Positions 20,502 through 29,485 of a DNA stretch of 64,000 nt are shown here, one piece after another; within the stretch, counting starts at the first letter, position 1; each line of letters opens with the position of its first letter. The translations under genes were made by a program, and so were the position numbers. The stretch covers positions 374,433-438,432 of the forward strand of contig NZ_JAUYGV010000008.1 of the NCBI RefSeq assembly GCF_030690345.1. The letters run 5' to 3'. This DNA is from Rheinheimera sp. (GTDB taxonomy: Bacteria; Pseudomonadota; Gammaproteobacteria; Enterobacterales; Alteromonadaceae). Below the pieces are notes generated by a model. It was not told where the DNA came from, made no database searches, and saw only the letters and a program-made list of their open reading frames with translations.

Positions 20502-21956
20502 TTATCCTGTCTGCAACGGGCTATCGGTGCCCGCTGCGGTGTTTTTACCAGTGCGCCGCGTCAGCTGCCACAGCAATAAAATCAGCAATACCAGGGTAGT
20601 GCAACCCAGAATGCCCAACCATAAAAATTGTAACTGCCGGCCACGTTCGGCCTGTTCCAGCCGCAAGGCTTTTAATTCGTTATCCTGCTCCAGCAAGCGC
20701 TGTAGTTGTAATTGGCGTTCGTGATCAAAGTTCAGCCGCATTTGCTCAATTGCCAGCTCGTTTTCTTTGTTGCGCTCTTCCTGAAAGGCAAAGACAAAAT
20801 CGTGCAGTTGCTGGTAAGCACGTTGATATTCGCCCTGGTCGGCCAGCAGCTGTGCCTTTAAATACCATACATTTAACCGCGTTGGGCTGTCGGCGGCTAT
20901 GCCCTCGCCGGTTAAGCTGTCTTCGTACAACATCACCTGCTGCAATGCCAGCGAGGTTTGCTTCAGCTTGCGGTAAATCAGTGCTTTTTCATAATAATGC
21001 GTAGACATATGTGAGCTGGATTGCAACTGCGGCAAATACTCTTCAGCCTTACTGATATAAGACAACGCTGCATCAGAGCGGCCGCTGTCACTGCTGGTAA
21101 TGGCCAGGCCTAAATAGGCATGGTACAGGTTAACCATATCCTGTACCTGCAGGCTTTTTTGCAGCATTTTATTGTAGGTTTGCAGCGACAACTCATAGCG
21201 CTCTAAAAAGCTGTAAGTGCGGGCCAGGTTAAACAACACGGTGATCTGGTTTTTCTGCCAGCCCAGTTGCTCATACAGGCCAAGCGCAGTTTGCAGCAGT
21301 TCTACCGCTTCATCCTCATACGCCAGCGAAGCATACAGCAAGCCCAACTCGCCGTTTATCTCGGCCGACAGCTCAATGTCATTTAAGCGCATGGCGCGCT
21401 GATACACATCTTGCAGCAATGCCAGAGCCTGTTGTTCCTGGTTTTGCGCACTGAAAATAGCGGCTTGATTAATCTGCCCCATCAGCAGCTGCTTTTTATC
21501 TTCCAGCAAGGTTGCCAACGCTATACCCTGCTGATAATGCGCCAACGCCGCCTGATAATCGGTCTGCATTTCTCTGGCAAAACCCAGCTCGTACCACAGC
21601 TTTACTTTTAAAGCCGATTGTTCTCCTCCCAACAAGGCCAGGCCCTGTTCGGCCGCCTGTTGTTGTTGCTGATGCCGGCCGAGGCCGTCAAAAATTGCGG
21701 CCTGCAGGTAGTAATAGTAAGCTTGCTGCTGCGGCTTTAAGCTGTCTAATTCGTGTTGATGCTGCTGCAACAGCGCCAGCATCGCTTCCGGTTGCCGGCG
21801 CTTTTCAGCGGCCACCTGTTGCAACCAGTCCGGCAAGTCTGTGGTTATTACTGTTGTCTGTGATGCAGCTTGCACGGCGTCCTGCGCAGTTGCCGCTAAC
21901 GGTGCGCCCAACAGCGCACAGCAGCCTAACAGCATCAGAGTAAAGTATCTTTTCAC
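20502..21956 (-). CDS. TPR-repeat protein with signal peptide and C-terminal membrane helix
   Basis: 484 residues, function unknown. There is a signal peptide at about 1-24 (ending PLAATA), then a region of tetratricopeptide-like helical repeats from about 60 to 370 (for example WYELGFAREMQTDYQAALAHYQQG and AEINGELGLLYASLAYEDEAVELL). A Gln/Glu/Leu coiled coil spans about 390-435, and one membrane helix (LWLGILGCTTLVLLILLLW) precedes a short cytoplasmic tail. The layout matches the sensor half of periplasmic-TPR GGDEF or HTH receptors, but no effector domain follows. It lies between parE and parC and is probably in the same transcript. Confidence 0.75.
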   Translation of the reverse strand: MKRYFTLMLLGCCALLGAPLAATAQDAVQAASQTTVITTDLPDWLQQVAAEKRRQPEAMLALLQQHQHELDSLKPQQQAYYYYLQAAIFDGLGRHQQQQQAAEQGLALLGGEQSALKVKLWYELGFAREMQTDYQAALAHYQQGIALATLLEDKKQLLMGQINQAAIFSAQNQEQQALALLQDVYQRAMRLNDIELSAEINGELGLLYASLAYEDEAVELLQTALGLYEQLGWQKNQITVLFNLARTYSFLERYELSLQTYNKMLQKSLQVQDMVNLYHAYLGLAITSSDSGRSDAALSYISKAEEYLPQLQSSSHMSTHYYEKALIYRKLKQTSLALQQVMLYEDSLTGEGIAADSPTRLNVWYLKAQLLADQGEYQRAYQQLHDFVFAFQEERNKENELAIEQMRLNFDHERQLQLQRLLEQDNELKALRLEQAERGRQLQFLWLGILGCTTLVLLILLLWQLTRRTGKNTAAGTDSPLQTG

Positions 21957-21986
21957 GGTATTCAGGGCCTTGTTGTCCGGTGCGCG

Positions 21987-23882
21987 TTACACACTGATAG
22001 CGGCTTTATCGCCTTTTAATTCCAACCAGTCACGCCGGTCTGTCGCGCGTTTTTTTGCCAACAACATATCCATCAGCTCCATTGTTTGCGCTACATCATC
22101 TATAGTGAGCTGCACTAAACGTCTGGTATTCGGGTCCATGGTGGTTTCACGCAATTGTAACGGATTCATTTCACCCAGACCTTTAAAGCGTTGCACATTA
22201 ACCTTGCCACGCTTTTTCTCCGCCTCTATCCGGTCGAGGATACCGTTTTTCTCATCCTCATCCAGCGCGTAAAAGACTTCTTTGCCGATATCAATACGGT
22301 ACAGAGGCGGCATCGCCACATACACATGGCCTGCGGACACCAAACTGCGGAAATGCTGCATAAACAGCGCGCATAATAAGGTAGCAATGTGTAATCCGTC
22401 GGAGTCAGCATCGGCTAAAATACATAGTTTACCGTAACGTAAGCCGGTTAAATCCTCGCTGTCCGGATCCATACCAATGGCAACGGAAATATCATGTACT
22501 TCCTGCGAGGCAAGGATTTGGCCGGATTCCACTTCCCAAGTATTAAGTATTTTACCGCGCAGCGGCATTACCGCCTGAAATTCACGGTCGCGGGCTTGTT
22601 TAGCACTACCACCTGCTGAATCACCTTCTACCAGAAACAGTTCAGTGCGGTTAAGATCCTGCGCCGAGCAGTCTGCCAGTTTACCGGGCAGGGCCGGACC
22701 GGAAGTGACTTTTTTACGTACCACCTTTTTTGCCGCTTTTAAGCGTTTTTGGGCGTTGTTAATGCAAAAATCAGCCAGGCTTTCCGCAATATCAGTGTGT
22801 TCATTCAGCCATAAGCTAAAGGCATCTTTAACTATGCCAGAAACAAAAGCAGCCGACTGGCGTGACGATAAGCGCTCTTTAGTTTGGCCGGCAAACTGCG
22901 GATCCTGCATTTTTAACGATAAAATATAGGAACAGCGGTCCCAAACATCTTCCGGTGATAATTTAATGCCGCGTGGCAATAAGTTACGGAATTCGCAAAA
23001 TTCGCGCAGCGCTTCAAGCAAGCCCTGGCGTAAACCATTAACGTGAGTACCGCCCTGAGCGGTCGGAATTAAGTTAACATAGCTTTCGGTAACCAGCTCG
23101 CCGCCTTCCGGCAGCCATAACAGCGCCCATTCTACCGCTTCGGTACTGGCACTAAAGCTGCCGGTAAAGGGTTTTTCCGGCAGGCAAATGTAGTCTTTAA
23201 CTGACTCGGCCAAATAATCTTTAATGCCGTTTTGATAACACCACTGATATTGCTGCTGGTTCACTTTATCGTCAAAGCTGACCGTTAAACCAGGGCACAA
23301 CACTGCCTTGGCTTTGAGCACATGCAACATGCGGCTGACAGAGAACTTTGGCGAATCAAAATACGACGGCGTCGGCCAAAACCGTACACGGGTGCCGGTA
23401 TTACGCTTGCCTACCGTGCCGGTAACTGTCAGCTCTGCTACTTTATTACCGTGTTCAAACGCCATTTCATAAATATTACCGTCGCGGCGCACCGTCACAT
23501 CAACGCGGCTGGATAAGGCGTTTACCACAGAAATACCCACGCCGTGCAAACCACCGGAGAACTGGTAATTTTTATTGGAGAACTTACCGCCGGCATGCAG
23601 GCGGCAGAAAATCAGCTCGACACCGGTAACACCCTCTTCAGGGTGAATATCGACCGGCATACCGCGGCCGTTATCAATCACTTCCAGCGATTGATCATCA
23701 TGCAAAATCACCTGCACGGTATCAGCGTGTCCGGCTAAGGCTTCATCCACACTGTTATCAATAACCTCCTGGCCCAAATGGTTAGGCCGGGTGGTATCGG
23801 TATACATTCCCGGGCGACGTTGCACCGGCTCTAATCCGGTTAGTACTTCAATCGAATCGGCATTGTATTGTTGTGCAGTCAT
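21987..23882 (-). CDS. parE: DNA topoisomerase IV subunit B
   Basis: ATPase subunit of topoisomerase IV. From ATG 23882 (MTAQQYNADSIEVLTGLEPV) it has 631 residues, matching E. coli ParE (630) end to end; a start 17 codons upstream is not supported. GHKL ATPase motifs are visible (VIDNSVDEALAGHA, DNGRGMPVD, GGLHGVGISVVNALS). The TOPRIM motifs EGDSAGGSAKQARDR and DADSDGLH follow. It is part of the conserved nudF-yqiB-cpdA-yqiA-parE run. Confidence 0.96.
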   Translation of the reverse strand: MTAQQYNADSIEVLTGLEPVQRRPGMYTDTTRPNHLGQEVIDNSVDEALAGHADTVQVILHDDQSLEVIDNGRGMPVDIHPEEGVTGVELIFCRLHAGGKFSNKNYQFSGGLHGVGISVVNALSSRVDVTVRRDGNIYEMAFEHGNKVAELTVTGTVGKRNTGTRVRFWPTPSYFDSPKFSVSRMLHVLKAKAVLCPGLTVSFDDKVNQQQYQWCYQNGIKDYLAESVKDYICLPEKPFTGSFSASTEAVEWALLWLPEGGELVTESYVNLIPTAQGGTHVNGLRQGLLEALREFCEFRNLLPRGIKLSPEDVWDRCSYILSLKMQDPQFAGQTKERLSSRQSAAFVSGIVKDAFSLWLNEHTDIAESLADFCINNAQKRLKAAKKVVRKKVTSGPALPGKLADCSAQDLNRTELFLVEGDSAGGSAKQARDREFQAVMPLRGKILNTWEVESGQILASQEVHDISVAIGMDPDSEDLTGLRYGKLCILADADSDGLHIATLLCALFMQHFRSLVSAGHVYVAMPPLYRIDIGKEVFYALDEDEKNGILDRIEAEKKRGKVNVQRFKGLGEMNPLQLRETTMDPNTRRLVQLTIDDVAQTMELMDMLLAKKRATDRRDWLELKGDKAAISV

Positions 23883-23917
23883 AGTCTCGTCACTGGCTGA
23901 TAGGATTAAGCGCGTTT

Positions 23918-24490
23918 TTACGCGAGTTGGCAAAAATTGGCAATAGTCTGCAATTGGCCGGCATAGCCGACGTAACTGTGATCGCCACCTTCGCTCAGGT
24001 TTATGTTTGCGCCCTGATAGTAACTAAGCGCAAGACGGTAATCTAACACTTCATCGCCGCTTTGCAACAACAGCAGGTAATTCTGTGGCTGCAGCAGGCG
24101 CGGCGGCATTAATTGCGCTAATACGTCCATGTGTTCGGTACTGACATCATAGTGTTGTTGCAGCACCGGATGGTAGTAGCGACCCAAATGTTGATTTAAT
24201 ACAGTATGCGGTGCCACAGCCGGATTAATCAGGCAGGCGCGGCAGTTAATCTGCTCGGCGATGCAGGTGGCCAGAAAGCCGCCCAGCGAGCTGCCGATTA
24301 ACGCCACATCACGCCGCGTGCCGATAAGCTGTTGCAATAGCTGCATTGCCAGAGCCGGATCATAGGGTAAATCCGGCGCACTAAAGTCAATATGCGGGTA
24401 ATGCTGCAGGAAAAAATCGCGGGTTTGTACCGCTTTATCTGACTGCGACGAGCTGGCAAAACCATGTAAATACACTACTTTGTTATTCAT
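23918..24490 (-). CDS. yqiA: YqiA-like alpha/beta-hydrolase esterase
   Basis: Small alpha/beta-hydrolase; E. coli YqiA is an esterase preferring short acyl chains. The 190 residues include the oxyanion loop YLHGFASSSQSDK, nucleophile Ser68 in GSSLGG, and a histidine in GGDHSYVGY near the C-terminus. Its ATG overlaps the cpdA stop by 4 bases, and parE starts 35 bases downstream. The physiological substrate is unknown. Confidence 0.88.
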   Translation of the reverse strand: MNNKVVYLHGFASSSQSDKAVQTRDFFLQHYPHIDFSAPDLPYDPALAMQLLQQLIGTRRDVALIGSSLGGFLATCIAEQINCRACLINPAVAPHTVLNQHLGRYYHPVLQQHYDVSTEHMDVLAQLMPPRLLQPQNYLLLLQSGDEVLDYRLALSYYQGANINLSEGGDHSYVGYAGQLQTIANFCQLA

Positions 24491-25278
24491 TGTCTGCTTT
24501 TACTACTAAACTTTCTACTTAACTGCAGCTGGCGAAACTGCCAACTGACACTGCCTTCTGCAGCAAAATACCAATCGCACCACTGCGGCCCGTCGTCTTT
24601 AGTTTGCCAATCCGGCGTTGCTAAAAACTGCACCGAGCTGGCCGGGCAGCCGACAATAGTAACGCCCTGCTGCTGTGACTGATAAGCATAGTGCGCATGG
24701 CCATGGCCTATGCCGGCAATACGTGGCTCTGCCGCAATCGCCTGCCATAATGCAACGGCATCCTGCTGGCCATGTTTATCAATAAAGCAGTGTAACGGCG
24801 CCGGATGATGATGGCAAAACAACCAGATAGCCGCTGCATTACTGTGCCGGCACTGTGCCTGCAGCCAGGCTTGCTCTGCGACAGGAAAAGCACCGGCCGG
24901 GGTATCACCTTTGCTGTTAAGCAGCAGCAATTGCCAATCGCCCAGCTGTAAGCTGCGCTGTGGCTGAAACGGTGCTTGCTGACATAACTGTTGCAGCATG
25001 GCGATATCATCATGGTTGCCGGGCAAGCAAAATACCGGGCAGCTAAGCGGCGCCAAAAGTTGCGCCAGCAGCTGATAAGAGGCAGCGCTGTGATCCTGAG
25101 TTAAATCGCCGGTTAGCAGCACCGCATCGGGTTGCTCGGTAACCAGGGTGGCGACAATGGCTGCCAGATGTGCTGCCGGTTGTACCTGCTTATATACACC
25201 TTCAGCGCTGGCGAGCAAATGGCAATCGGTGATTTGCGCCAGCCGGTACTGCGCTTTGGCACTGAACGAATACTGCAT
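24487..25278 (-). CDS. cpdA: 3',5'-cyclic-AMP phosphodiesterase CpdA
   Basis: Calcineurin-type metallophosphoesterase that hydrolyses cAMP, lowering CRP signalling. From ATG 25278 there are 263 residues; this start overlaps the preceding stop as TGATG and fits the family better than one 15 codons upstream. Metal motifs appear in order: QITDCHL, GDLTQDHS, LPGNHDD, CHHHP and GHGHAHY. It lies in the nudF-yqiB-cpdA-yqiA-parE cluster. Confidence 0.9.
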   Translation of the reverse strand: MQYSFSAKAQYRLAQITDCHLLASAEGVYKQVQPAAHLAAIVATLVTEQPDAVLLTGDLTQDHSAASYQLLAQLLAPLSCPVFCLPGNHDDIAMLQQLCQQAPFQPQRSLQLGDWQLLLLNSKGDTPAGAFPVAEQAWLQAQCRHSNAAAIWLFCHHHPAPLHCFIDKHGQQDAVALWQAIAAEPRIAGIGHGHAHYAYQSQQQGVTIVGCPASSVQFLATPDWQTKDDGPQWCDWYFAAEGSVSWQFRQLQLSRKFSSKSRQ

Positions 25279-25718
25279 CAACCGAAAGCCAGCTCCCTGT
25301 TGATATAACCCTGACCGGCGCACAGTTTTAACCAGTCACGCAGCAACAGGTTTATCTGCCGTTTTTCGTCCGGCAGCAGCATCTCGGGGTTGGGATAATC
25401 GTAACGCGCTTTAAAGCGGCTGACATGCTGACAAGACAGCACTTCAGCAACCTGCGCATCATGGTACAGGCGTACAACAAACCCGGGGCGAAAATAATGC
25501 TCACGCGCGTCGGTCAGTTCAATTTGTAAGGTGGTGGTGAAGCGTGCCACTTCGGTTACGCTGATACGGTAATGATGCTGCTCGGTAACACGGATCACTG
25601 TAGTATGGCCAGGCACGGTATCGTCCGCCAGATAGCGGTTAAGCTGGGCATAGTTACGCTCGCACAACGCCAGAAAATCCGGCAGCTTGGGTACATATTT
25701 CCGGCGTTTTAACCACAC
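25278..25718 (-). CDS. yqiB: DUF1249 (YqiB-like) protein
   Basis: Conserved protein of unknown function, 146 residues from GTG 25718. This start lies one base after the nudF stop, and the resulting length agrees with E. coli YqiB (140). Typical segments are LPDFLALCERNYAQL, YRISVTEVARFTTTLQI, VRLYHDAQVAEVLS and RFKARYDYPNPEM. It is translationally coupled to nudF upstream and cpdA downstream. Confidence 0.85.
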   Translation of the reverse strand: MWLKRRKYVPKLPDFLALCERNYAQLNRYLADDTVPGHTTVIRVTEQHHYRISVTEVARFTTTLQIELTDAREHYFRPGFVVRLYHDAQVAEVLSCQHVSRFKARYDYPNPEMLLPDEKRQINLLLRDWLKLCAGQGYINRELAFG

Positions 25719-25719
25719 G

Positions 25720-26355
25720 TTACGCCCTCCAGGCCTGCTGTACTTTATCAAGGTTAAGTGCCAGCCATTGCAGCGCAATGACACTGGCAGCGTTATCTAT
25801 CTTTTGTTCAGCCAGCAACTGCATAGCAGCCGGCCGTGTTACCAGATGTACTTTAATGTCTTCATGCTCGTCGGCCAGGCCAAAAATGCCGCTTTGTACC
25901 GGCTGTGTCAACCGGCCTAAAAACAACTGAATGCGCTCGGTGGTGCCGCCCGGGCTCGACAAGTAGCTAAGCATAGGCCAAAGTTCGCTGATTGTTAACC
26001 CTGCCTCTTCTTCTGCTTCGCGCTGCGCCACCTGCTCTGCGGTTTCGCCCGGCTCTATCATACCGGCGATCGCCTCAAGCAACCAGGGGCTGGCACTGCT
26101 GAAGGCCGCGCCAAGCCGGACTTGCTCTATCAGCACCACTTCATCCGTTTCGGCATTGTACGGTAACACCACAGCAGCATGGCCACGTTCGAAAATTTCC
26201 CGCTGCATTGGCTCACTCCAGCCACCGTTAAACAAACGATGACGTAAGGTATAACGGTCTAAGCGGAAAAAACCTTGAAAAACCGTGCTTTTGTCGAGAA
26301 TTTCCAGATCCGCCGTGCCAAATGAGGGATACTGCTGCGCATTGATTTCAGACAT
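25720..26355 (-). CDS. nudF: ADP-ribose diphosphatase NudF
   Basis: Nudix hydrolase that cleaves ADP-ribose to AMP and ribose-5-phosphate. The Nudix box reads G-x5-E-x7-REAEEEAG. The C-terminus GKIDNAASVIALQWL-like segment matches E. coli NudF. ATG 26355 gives 211 residues (209 in E. coli); an in-frame GTG at 26367 is possible but adds an unneeded extension. It is divergent from tolC, the arrangement known from enterobacteria. Confidence 0.9.
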   Translation of the reverse strand: MSEINAQQYPSFGTADLEILDKSTVFQGFFRLDRYTLRHRLFNGGWSEPMQREIFERGHAAVVLPYNAETDEVVLIEQVRLGAAFSSASPWLLEAIAGMIEPGETAEQVAQREAEEEAGLTISELWPMLSYLSSPGGTTERIQLFLGRLTQPVQSGIFGLADEHEDIKVHLVTRPAAMQLLAEQKIDNAASVIALQWLALNLDKVQQAWRA

Positions 26356-26474
26356 AACTGCACTCACATTCTGTTACACTCTTGCGTGTAACTTTACGGT
26401 TTAATGATTACTTAGTTTACAGTATCAGAGTATTATTCGTGCAGTTTCCTTTTAGCTGGCCAGGATTGGTAAAA

Positions 26475-27833
26475 ATGAAAAAAACCTTATTAAGCACTTT
26501 GTTAGCCTCTTCTTTCGCGCTGTTAAGCTGGCACACCGCTGCAGCAGATCTGCAGGAAATCTATCAGCTAGCCACACAAAAAGACCCGCAATTGCTAAAA
26601 GCTGTTGCTGTGCGTGATGCGGCCAAGCAAGGCATTGACGTATCTAAAGCAAGCTTACTGCCGCAGGTAAACTTCACCGCAGGATATTCCAAAACGATAT
26701 CAGAAAGCGGCCAGTTTATTGATGGTACTCTGGTGCCTCTGGAAAGGGACAGCAGTGGCTGGAGTGCAGAAGTAGGCCTGTCGCAGTCAATTTTCGACTG
26801 GACCAACTGGAAAAACCTGAATACCGCAGAAAAACGTGCCATGCAAAGCCAGACTAATTTGGATGCTGCAATACAGGCATTGATTGTGCGGGTATCACAG
26901 AGCTACTTCAATGTGCTTAAAGCCGTTGACGATTTAGGTTTTGCCGAAGCAGAGAAGCGCTCTATCGAGCGTCAGTTAGAGCAAACCAAGCAACGCTTTG
27001 CAGTGGGTTTAACCGCCATTACCGACGTACATGAAGCTCAGGCGCAATTTGACAGTGCTGTAGCTCGTGAAATTACCGCCCAGAACGCATTGGAAACCGC
27101 ACGTGAAGCGCTGCGTGAAATCACCGGCCAGTACCACGCTGAACTGGCAACGCTGAATACCGATAAATTTTCTACTCAGGCTCCTTCACCCGCAACTGCA
27201 GACGAATGGGTCAAACTTGCTGAAGAGATGAATCTGAGCTTAAAGGCTAATAAGCTGGCGCTGGACATAGCAGGAAACGATATTGAAAATGCTAAAGCCG
27301 GTCACTATCCGACATTAAGCTTAGATGCTTCTTATGGCACCTCAGATTCTACTTCAGACACAACCATTGAAGGCACAACAACAACCAGTAACTTGCCGCG
27401 TTTCGATACCAAACAGATTGGTCTGAACTTACGCGTGCCAATTTATAGCGGTGGCGGCACCACAGCGCAAACCGCCGTAGCACGTGCTAACTATGTTGCT
27501 GCAGGTCAGGATCTGGAGCTGAGTTACCGTACTGCAGTGCGCCAGGTACGCAGTTCGTTTAACGATATTAACGCCAATATTGCTACTATCCGCGCGTTGG
27601 AGCAGGCGGTAATTTCAGCAGAAAGCGCTTTAAATGCGACAGAGGCAGGTTTTGAAGTAGGCACCCGTACTATCGTTGATGTGTTGCTAAGCACCCGCAA
27701 CTTGTTTGAAGCACGCCGTAACTTGTCAGGTGCACGCTACAACTACGTTATAGCCATTCTGACGCTGAAACAGGCCGCCGGTAATCTGTCTGAACAAGAC
27801 CTGCAAGGTATTAATCAGGCGCTGGCTGGCTAA
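26475..27833 (+). CDS. tolC: Outer-membrane efflux channel TolC
   Basis: Trimeric outer-membrane channel for drug efflux and type I secretion. From ATG 26475 there are 452 residues, starting with a signal peptide (MKKTLLSTLLASSFALLSWHT). A frame extension back to 26382 lacks a signal sequence start. An AGGA ribosome-site core lies just upstream. Two repeated outer-membrane-factor halves are visible, each ending in beta strands and a long helix (YNYVIAILTLKQAAGNLSEQD). It is a likely partner for the RND pair at 11.9-16.1 kb. Confidence 0.93.
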   Translation: MKKTLLSTLLASSFALLSWHTAAADLQEIYQLATQKDPQLLKAVAVRDAAKQGIDVSKASLLPQVNFTAGYSKTISESGQFIDGTLVPLERDSSGWSAEVGLSQSIFDWTNWKNLNTAEKRAMQSQTNLDAAIQALIVRVSQSYFNVLKAVDDLGFAEAEKRSIERQLEQTKQRFAVGLTAITDVHEAQAQFDSAVAREITAQNALETAREALREITGQYHAELATLNTDKFSTQAPSPATADEWVKLAEEMNLSLKANKLALDIAGNDIENAKAGHYPTLSLDASYGTSDSTSDTTIEGTTTTSNLPRFDTKQIGLNLRVPIYSGGGTTAQTAVARANYVAAGQDLELSYRTAVRQVRSSFNDINANIATIRALEQAVISAESALNATEAGFEVGTRTIVDVLLSTRNLFEARRNLSGARYNYVIAILTLKQAAGNLSEQDLQGINQALAG

Positions 27834-27853
27834 GCCCGCATTCTCTGCTTCTC

Positions 27854-27879
27854 AGGTTCACCGCATTTGCGGTGAACCT
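27854..27879 (+). terminator. Hairpin terminator after tolC
   Basis: AGGTTCACCGC pairs with GCGGTGAACCT around a small ATTT loop, a perfect stem 20 bases after the stop. The U-tract is weak. Confidence 0.6.
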
Positions 27880-27952
27880 CTTACCAGTTTTCACTATCAC
27901 CGCCGCCGATTTTCGTTACAATAGCGCATTATTTTTTTGCTGAGGACAACGC

Positions 27953-28885
27953 GTGGTTCAGGCTCCGCAGTTTAGCTGGCGTTTTCTACTGCCAAAATAT
28001 TGGTTATTATGGCTCGGTGCTGCCTTACTTTGGCTTATCAGCTGGTTACCTTATCCGGCGTTAATGTGGCTGGGTAGCAGCTTTGGCCGTTTGCTGCATC
28101 GCAGCTTAACATCACGCCGCAAAGTCGCCGCGCGTAATATTGCCCTGTGCTTTCCTGATATGCCCGCCGCCGAACAGGCTGCATTGGTAAAACGCAATTT
28201 TGAGGAAACCGGTAAAGCGCTGTTTGATACCGTAATTGGCTGGTGGTGGCCGGATTGGCGCATTAAAAAGCTGGCCCATTTCAGCGGTTATCAGCATATT
28301 GCGGCTGCCGTAGCGCAAGGTAAAGGTGTGCTGCTGCTGGCGGCGCATTTCCTGCATCTGGAAGGGGCCTGCCGCGTATTTGGCTTAACCCACCCCAGCG
28401 TCGGCTTTTACCGGCCACACAATAATCCACTGATGGATTACCTGCAGTATCATGGTCGCAATAAAGCCAACAAATATATGGTCGGCAAGCGCGATGTTAA
28501 AGGCCTGATTGGCGCGTTGAACCAACAGGAAGTGTGCTTTTACCTGCCCGACCAGGACTATGGCCGCAACCGTGCTGAATTTGTGCCGTTTTTTGCCGTT
28601 AACGAAACAGCCACCACCACCGGCACGCTATTATTTGCTAACGCCGCTAACTGCGTGGTAATACCGGTCGTTACCGGTCGCATGGCCGGTAATAAGGGTT
28701 ATCATGTTGATGTATTGCCGCCGTTAACCCCTTTTCCAACCGGGGATGACAAAGCTGATGTAACCAGAGTTAACCAATGGGTTGAGCAAGCTGTGCTGCG
28801 CCACCCTGAACAATATATGTGGCTGCACCGCCGGTTTAAAACCCGACCGCAGGCAGACGCCCCTTCGCTTTATAAAGGAGACTGA
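27953..28885 (+). CDS. lpxL: Lipid A biosynthesis acyltransferase (LpxL family)
   Basis: Inner-membrane late acyltransferase adding a secondary acyl chain to Kdo-lipid A. It has 310 residues from GTG 27953, with GAGGA seven bases upstream. An N-terminal membrane helix precedes the catalytic HX4E motif, His132-Glu137 in AHFLHLEGA. The segments YRPHNNPLMDYLQ, LPDQDYG and PEQYMWLHRRFKTRP are those of LpxL rather than LpxM, though the chain transferred cannot be read. The downstream gene starts 3 bases after the stop. Confidence 0.87.
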   Translation: MVQAPQFSWRFLLPKYWLLWLGAALLWLISWLPYPALMWLGSSFGRLLHRSLTSRRKVAARNIALCFPDMPAAEQAALVKRNFEETGKALFDTVIGWWWPDWRIKKLAHFSGYQHIAAAVAQGKGVLLLAAHFLHLEGACRVFGLTHPSVGFYRPHNNPLMDYLQYHGRNKANKYMVGKRDVKGLIGALNQQEVCFYLPDQDYGRNRAEFVPFFAVNETATTTGTLLFANAANCVVIPVVTGRMAGNKGYHVDVLPPLTPFPTGDDKADVTRVNQWVEQAVLRHPEQYMWLHRRFKTRPQADAPSLYKGD

Positions 28886-28888
28886 AGT

Positions 28889-29482
28889 ATGTGGTTTTGG
28901 CTGCGTAATCTTACAATATTAGTGGTATTAGGTACTCTGGCGTACCTTATTCTTACACGGCCAGACTTTTTGATCCGCAAAAACTCCGCCAATGAAGCTG
29001 CTGAAGGTTTCAGCCAGTTTTACAGCAAAATTCGCGGCTCTATTGCCGATGGTGCCAGGGAAATATCTGAGTTCCGCCTTACTTTACCGGATACCAGCGA
29101 TAAGTTAACCGGTCAGTTGAAGCAACGCGCCAAAGTGGTGGTGCCGGGTGATGAAAACTGGCGTGGTCAGGTAACCGACCGCCGCTTTCGCGAAGGCGAT
29201 ACCATTAAAACCAAACTGACCGAATATGCCAGAGCCGAAGGCGTTGAGCTGTTCTGGACCTTACCGCGCGATTACGTGGTAAAGCAGTATTTTCAGACCG
29301 ACAGCACCTTAATAGAAACCATCTATGAAGTTGGCGTTGCCATTGCACCGGACTTTTCTTCGCCGGTTTTATCCTACTACTGCCCGCGCGAGCGGGCCGC
29401 CGTGATTACCGATAAAACCAACGCACACCTGCAGCAATACTGCATTACCGCCGATGCCAAGCCCAAAGCCAAACAAGGCTGA
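28889..29482 (+). CDS. Membrane-anchored protein, possibly TcpQ-like
   Basis: 197 residues with AAGGAG upstream of ATG 28889. There is one N-terminal hydrophobic helix (about 4-24), then a soluble region. Residues about 85-155 (FREGDTIKTKLTEYARAEGV, then LPRDYVVKQYFQTDSTLIET) resemble the TcpQ/PilL-N-type domain that in other proteins aids envelope assemblies. This resemblance is by eye and weak. It is co-oriented with lpxL, and probably in one transcript. Function unknown. Confidence 0.6.
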   Translation: MWFWLRNLTILVVLGTLAYLILTRPDFLIRKNSANEAAEGFSQFYSKIRGSIADGAREISEFRLTLPDTSDKLTGQLKQRAKVVVPGDENWRGQVTDRRFREGDTIKTKLTEYARAEGVELFWTLPRDYVVKQYFQTDSTLIETIYEVGVAIAPDFSSPVLSYYCPRERAAVITDKTNAHLQQYCITADAKPKAKQG

Positions 29483-29485
29483 GGG

